Part shown: one piece after another, positions 62,441-64,000 of the stretch
Layout: each line of letters starts with the position of its first letter
Position numbering within the stretch: position 1 is the stretch's first letter
Source of the DNA: Deltaproteobacteria bacterium HGW-Deltaproteobacteria-15
GTDB lineage: Bacteria > Desulfobacterota > DSM-4660 > Desulfatiglandales > HGW-15
Assembly (NCBI GenBank): GCA_002840535.1
Contig: PHBH01000001.1
Span: 155,412-219,411 of the forward strand
Direction of reading: 5' to 3'
Length of the DNA: 64,000 bases
Position numbers and translations under genes: made by a program
The notes under the pieces: model-generated
Seen by the model: the letters and a program-made list of their open reading frames with translations, nothing else
Told to the model about the DNA's origin: nothing
Database searches by the model: none

Positions 62441-62500
62441 GTTCAACGCCTGAATTAAACCGCTCCGCGAAATGGCGTCGGCTTGAATGAGTTGTTAGGC
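62441..62500 (-). other. attC: attC recombination site 1 (60 bases), end of the methyltransferase cassette
   Basis: Read on the minus strand it begins GCCTAAC (RYYYAAC) and ends GTTGAAC (GTTRRRY), exactly 60 bases long. Inside, TCAAGCCGACGCC and GGAGCGGTTTAA can pair, giving the imperfect palindrome of attC sites; the centre resembles the 60-base elements of antibiotic-resistance cassettes. It lies 46 bases beyond the stop of the methyltransferase gene, the normal place for a cassette end. A second copy of part of the stem (62427-62441) lies just outside. Confidence 0.8.
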
Positions 62501-62546
62501 ATGATTGGATTTTCCCCACTTTCTGAGTCGCCCGGTAATCCCCTCA

Positions 62547-63293
62547 TCACCGCGTCATCAGCGCGAACACGCCCCAGCCCAGGTATTCACGCGTGTAAGC
62601 GGCGTAGCGCTCGGGTTCCGAGGTTAGTTTGGCTCGAACATCTTTCGCGAACTCGTCGTCGGGATTGGCTTCAAGCCATCGGCGCATGGTGAGCCACTTG
62701 GTCGCCTCGTATCTGTCCCAGCTGTCTTGGTCTGCCAAAACCATTTCCACGACGTCGTAGCTGAGGTGGCCGAAAGACGCGAGAAGTTCTGGAAGCAGGA
62801 GAAAGTCGGAGATTGAGCCGGCAAGACACCCCCTGGCAACATCTTCCGTCGGCGGTAACTGCCGCCAATAGGGCTCGCCGATGAGGATGATCCCTCCGGG
62901 GCGGAGGCTCTGCGCCAGAAGCTCGATGGTGCCGACGACTCCCCCAGCGATCCACGTGGCACCGAGACAGGCTGCCACACCGGCCTTCTCGTCAGAGACG
63001 AAGCCGGCAGCATCGCCATGGATGAACTTGACTTGATCGGCGACACCGAGTTTTTCAGCTCGGAGTTTCGCTTGCTCGGTGAACAACTGGCTCATGTCGA
63101 TGCCGGTGCCGATGACTCCGTAATCGCGTGCCCAGGTGCACAGCATCTCCCCCGAACCGCTGCCGAGGTCGAGCACTCGGGTTCCCGTTTCCAGACGCAG
63201 CGCCGCGCCGAGAGTGGCGAGCTTTTCGGGTGTGAACGGGTTATGGATGCGGTGAGCACTTTCGGTGATATTGAAAATCCGTGGAATATCCAT
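62547..63293 (-). CDS. SAM-dependent methyltransferase in an integron cassette
   Basis: The 248 residues have the class I methyltransferase core: LDLGSGSGE (motif I, near 42-50), GIDMS, and GDAAGF with later LRPGGIILIGEP. No signal peptide. It lies between attC sites 63327-63415 and 62441-62500 with its start 34 bases inside the cassette, so it is a gene cassette. The target is unknown; neighbours give no hint. Its expression depends on cassette position or a private promoter. Confidence 0.88.
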   Translation of the reverse strand: MDIPRIFNITESAHRIHNPFTPEKLATLGAALRLETGTRVLDLGSGSGEMLCTWARDYGVIGTGIDMSQLFTEQAKLRAEKLGVADQVKFIHGDAAGFVSDEKAGVAACLGATWIAGGVVGTIELLAQSLRPGGIILIGEPYWRQLPPTEDVARGCLAGSISDFLLLPELLASFGHLSYDVVEMVLADQDSWDRYEATKWLTMRRWLEANPDDEFAKDVRAKLTSEPERYAAYTREYLGWGVFALMTR

Positions 63294-63326
63294 GCAGAAA
63301 ATCTCCTTACGGGTGTGAATAGATTC

Positions 63327-63415
63327 GCTTAACGTCCTGTGTAACCAGCGCGAGCCAACAGACTCCGTGAAAACCGCCGGCCTATTCGAGCGTCTGGTTC
63401 ACACGGTTGTTGGCC
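63327..63415 (-). other. attC: attC recombination site 2 (about 89 bases)
   Basis: Minus-strand ends are GGCCAAC (one off RYYYAAC) and GTTAAGC (GTTRRRY). Inner arms GTGTGAACCAGACGC and GCGCTGGTTACAC can pair with bulges, as in attC sites. It lies 6 bases after the toxin stop at 63421, which makes it the end of the toxin-antitoxin cassette. The GTTAAGC side meets the methyltransferase cassette, and is close to the complement of GCCTAAC at 62500. Confidence 0.7.
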
Positions 63416-63420
63416 CATTT

Positions 63421-63744
63421 CTAGTGAATATCCAATTGGATCTTGATGGCTTCCTCAACCTTGTGCATGTCCGACACGGAGAGAACACCTGCTCGGCGGA
63501 ATAGCCTCTCCTTGCTCACGGTGGCCAACTGGTCGGCCATGGCCTTGCTTTTCTTTCCTTCAAAGGCAACCGTCGCCTCGCTCGGATAGAGGCGTTCCGT
63601 TTTACTAGTCAGCGGAACGACCTGAACTCGATTGAGGAATTTGTTCGATGCGTCATTGCTCACGATGACCGCTGGCCGTTTCTTCTTGATCTCGCCACCA
63701 ATCGAAGGGTCGAAGTTCACCCACCACACTTCACGCCGTTTCAT
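63421..63744 (-). CDS. mazF: MazF/PemK-family toxin (endoribonuclease)
   Basis: The ATG at 63744 gives 107 residues with the MazF pattern: RREVWWVNFDPSIGGEIKKKRPAVIVSNDASN at the N terminus and VVPLTSKTERLYPSEA in the middle. Such proteins cut RNA at short motifs and stop growth when free. It overlaps the antitoxin gene by 14 bases, with toxin second, the normal order. It lies within an integron cassette, where toxin-antitoxin pairs are known to stabilise arrays. Confidence 0.9.
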   Translation of the reverse strand: MKRREVWWVNFDPSIGGEIKKKRPAVIVSNDASNKFLNRVQVVPLTSKTERLYPSEATVAFEGKKSKAMADQLATVSKERLFRRAGVLSVSDMHKVEEAIKIQLDIH

Positions 63745-63961
63745 GAGAGATGTCCTTGAATGTGGTTTCGGCCCAATCCAGAGCTTCCTTTTCTCGTTCT
63801 TCGTCTTTTGCCATATCGGAGTACGCCGACTCCAAATTGGGATGGACGACATGCGGTCTGACCAGGTCCTCAATGAACTTGCTTATTTTCCGTGGTCCGA
63901 TTGTCTTGTGTAGCCCTTCGTAGACCTCTTCATCGACGGTTATGGTCAATTTCTTCTGCAT
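63731..63961 (-). CDS. mazE: MazE-like antitoxin
   Basis: The 76-residue protein begins KKLTITVDEEVYEGLHK, typical of ribbon-helix-helix DNA-binding antitoxins, followed by a Glu/Lys-rich tail (about 45-76) that would wrap the toxin. It is encoded directly upstream of and overlapping mazF. Expression is likely autoregulated through the palindrome at 63977-63997. Confidence 0.85.
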   Translation of the reverse strand: MQKKLTITVDEEVYEGLHKTIGPRKISKFIEDLVRPHVVHPNLESAYSDMAKDEEREKEALDWAETTFKDISHETA

Positions 63962-63976
63962 TTTTGAATACCTCTA

Positions 63977-63997
63977 TATACGTGTAGTCTACGTATA
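63977..63997. promoter_or_regulatory. Operator/promoter of the mazEF pair
   Basis: TATACGT-N7-ACGTATA is a perfect 7-bp inverted repeat 16 bases upstream of the antitoxin ATG, where a ribbon-helix-helix antitoxin would repress its own operon. The promoter itself runs out of the window. Confidence 0.6.
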
Positions 63998-64000
63998 CAA

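Overview
The window looks like a chromosomal segment of a strictly or facultatively anaerobic, motile, Gram-negative bacterium of the Desulfobacterota (old Deltaproteobacteria, Syntrophobacteria-like). The reasons are an HdrABC set with a giant HdrA, many c-type cytochromes, a molybdenum respiratory reductase, lipoproteins and an outer-membrane barrel, sigma-54 promoters and a CheZ/CheX/CheD-rich chemotaxis cluster. Placement below phylum is a guess from gene content. No rRNA, tRNA or CRISPR array was seen.

Layout. 1-10.5 kb is a minus-strand chemotaxis block: cheD, an M23 peptidase, an unknown exported protein, cheZ, cheY, cheA, cheD, an HDOD protein, cheY-like, cheX-like, cheB and a small unknown gene with a sigma-54 promoter. 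10.9-24.2 kb is mixed housekeeping and accessory content: a DegT aminotransferase, NAD synthetase, a large toroid-type protein, a DUF1537 kinase, a phosphoesterase, two CsbD stress proteins, OsmC, an ECF sigma factor, DUF3795 and a Lys/Gly-tailed exported protein. 24.4-37 kb is a respiratory island. It holds a PhnD-like lipoprotein and a membrane-spanning sigma-54 activator, then an octaheme lipoprotein, a triheme protein and cytochrome b, then a receiver protein with an ArrA-like Mo reductase, FeS subunit, NrfD subunit and TorD chaperone. 37-41.6 kb is hdrCBA. 42.4-48.1 kb is an envelope operon (beta-barrel, lipoprotein hydrolase, 966-residue coiled-coil protein, TPR protein). 48.4-58.3 kb has an ATP-grasp/metallopeptidase pair, a pseudopilin/lipoprotein/histidine-kinase group, an MBL hydrolase, GH16, a TfoX-like protein and a phosphatidyltransferase. 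58.4-62.2 kb is an accessory patch with a truncated ACT protein, a possible LCIB-like protein and a TMTC-like TPR membrane protein. 62.4-64 kb is the distal end of an integron cassette array: two attC sites bracket a methyltransferase cassette, and the next cassette carries a MazEF-type toxin-antitoxin pair.

The most interesting part is 24.4-37 kb. A periplasmic PhnD-type binding lipoprotein is translationally coupled to one protein that combines two membrane segments, HAMP, a GAF-like region, AAA+ sigma-54 activation and a Fis-type HTH. Downstream, both respiratory operons carry strong -24/-12 promoters (28026-28041 and 31246-31260), and the octamer TGTCCTGA lies upstream of each: as an 8+1+8 palindrome at 27781-27797 and as a single copy at 31076-31083. 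This reads as a one-protein version of the XSR (binding protein, sensor kinase, regulator) systems that govern arsenate/arsenite respiration. The reductase has the RGRY and SAIC-type motifs associated with ArrA, but its substrate is unproven.

Intergenic DNA is rich in imperfect hairpins built from short iterated words, plus at least two MITE-like elements.
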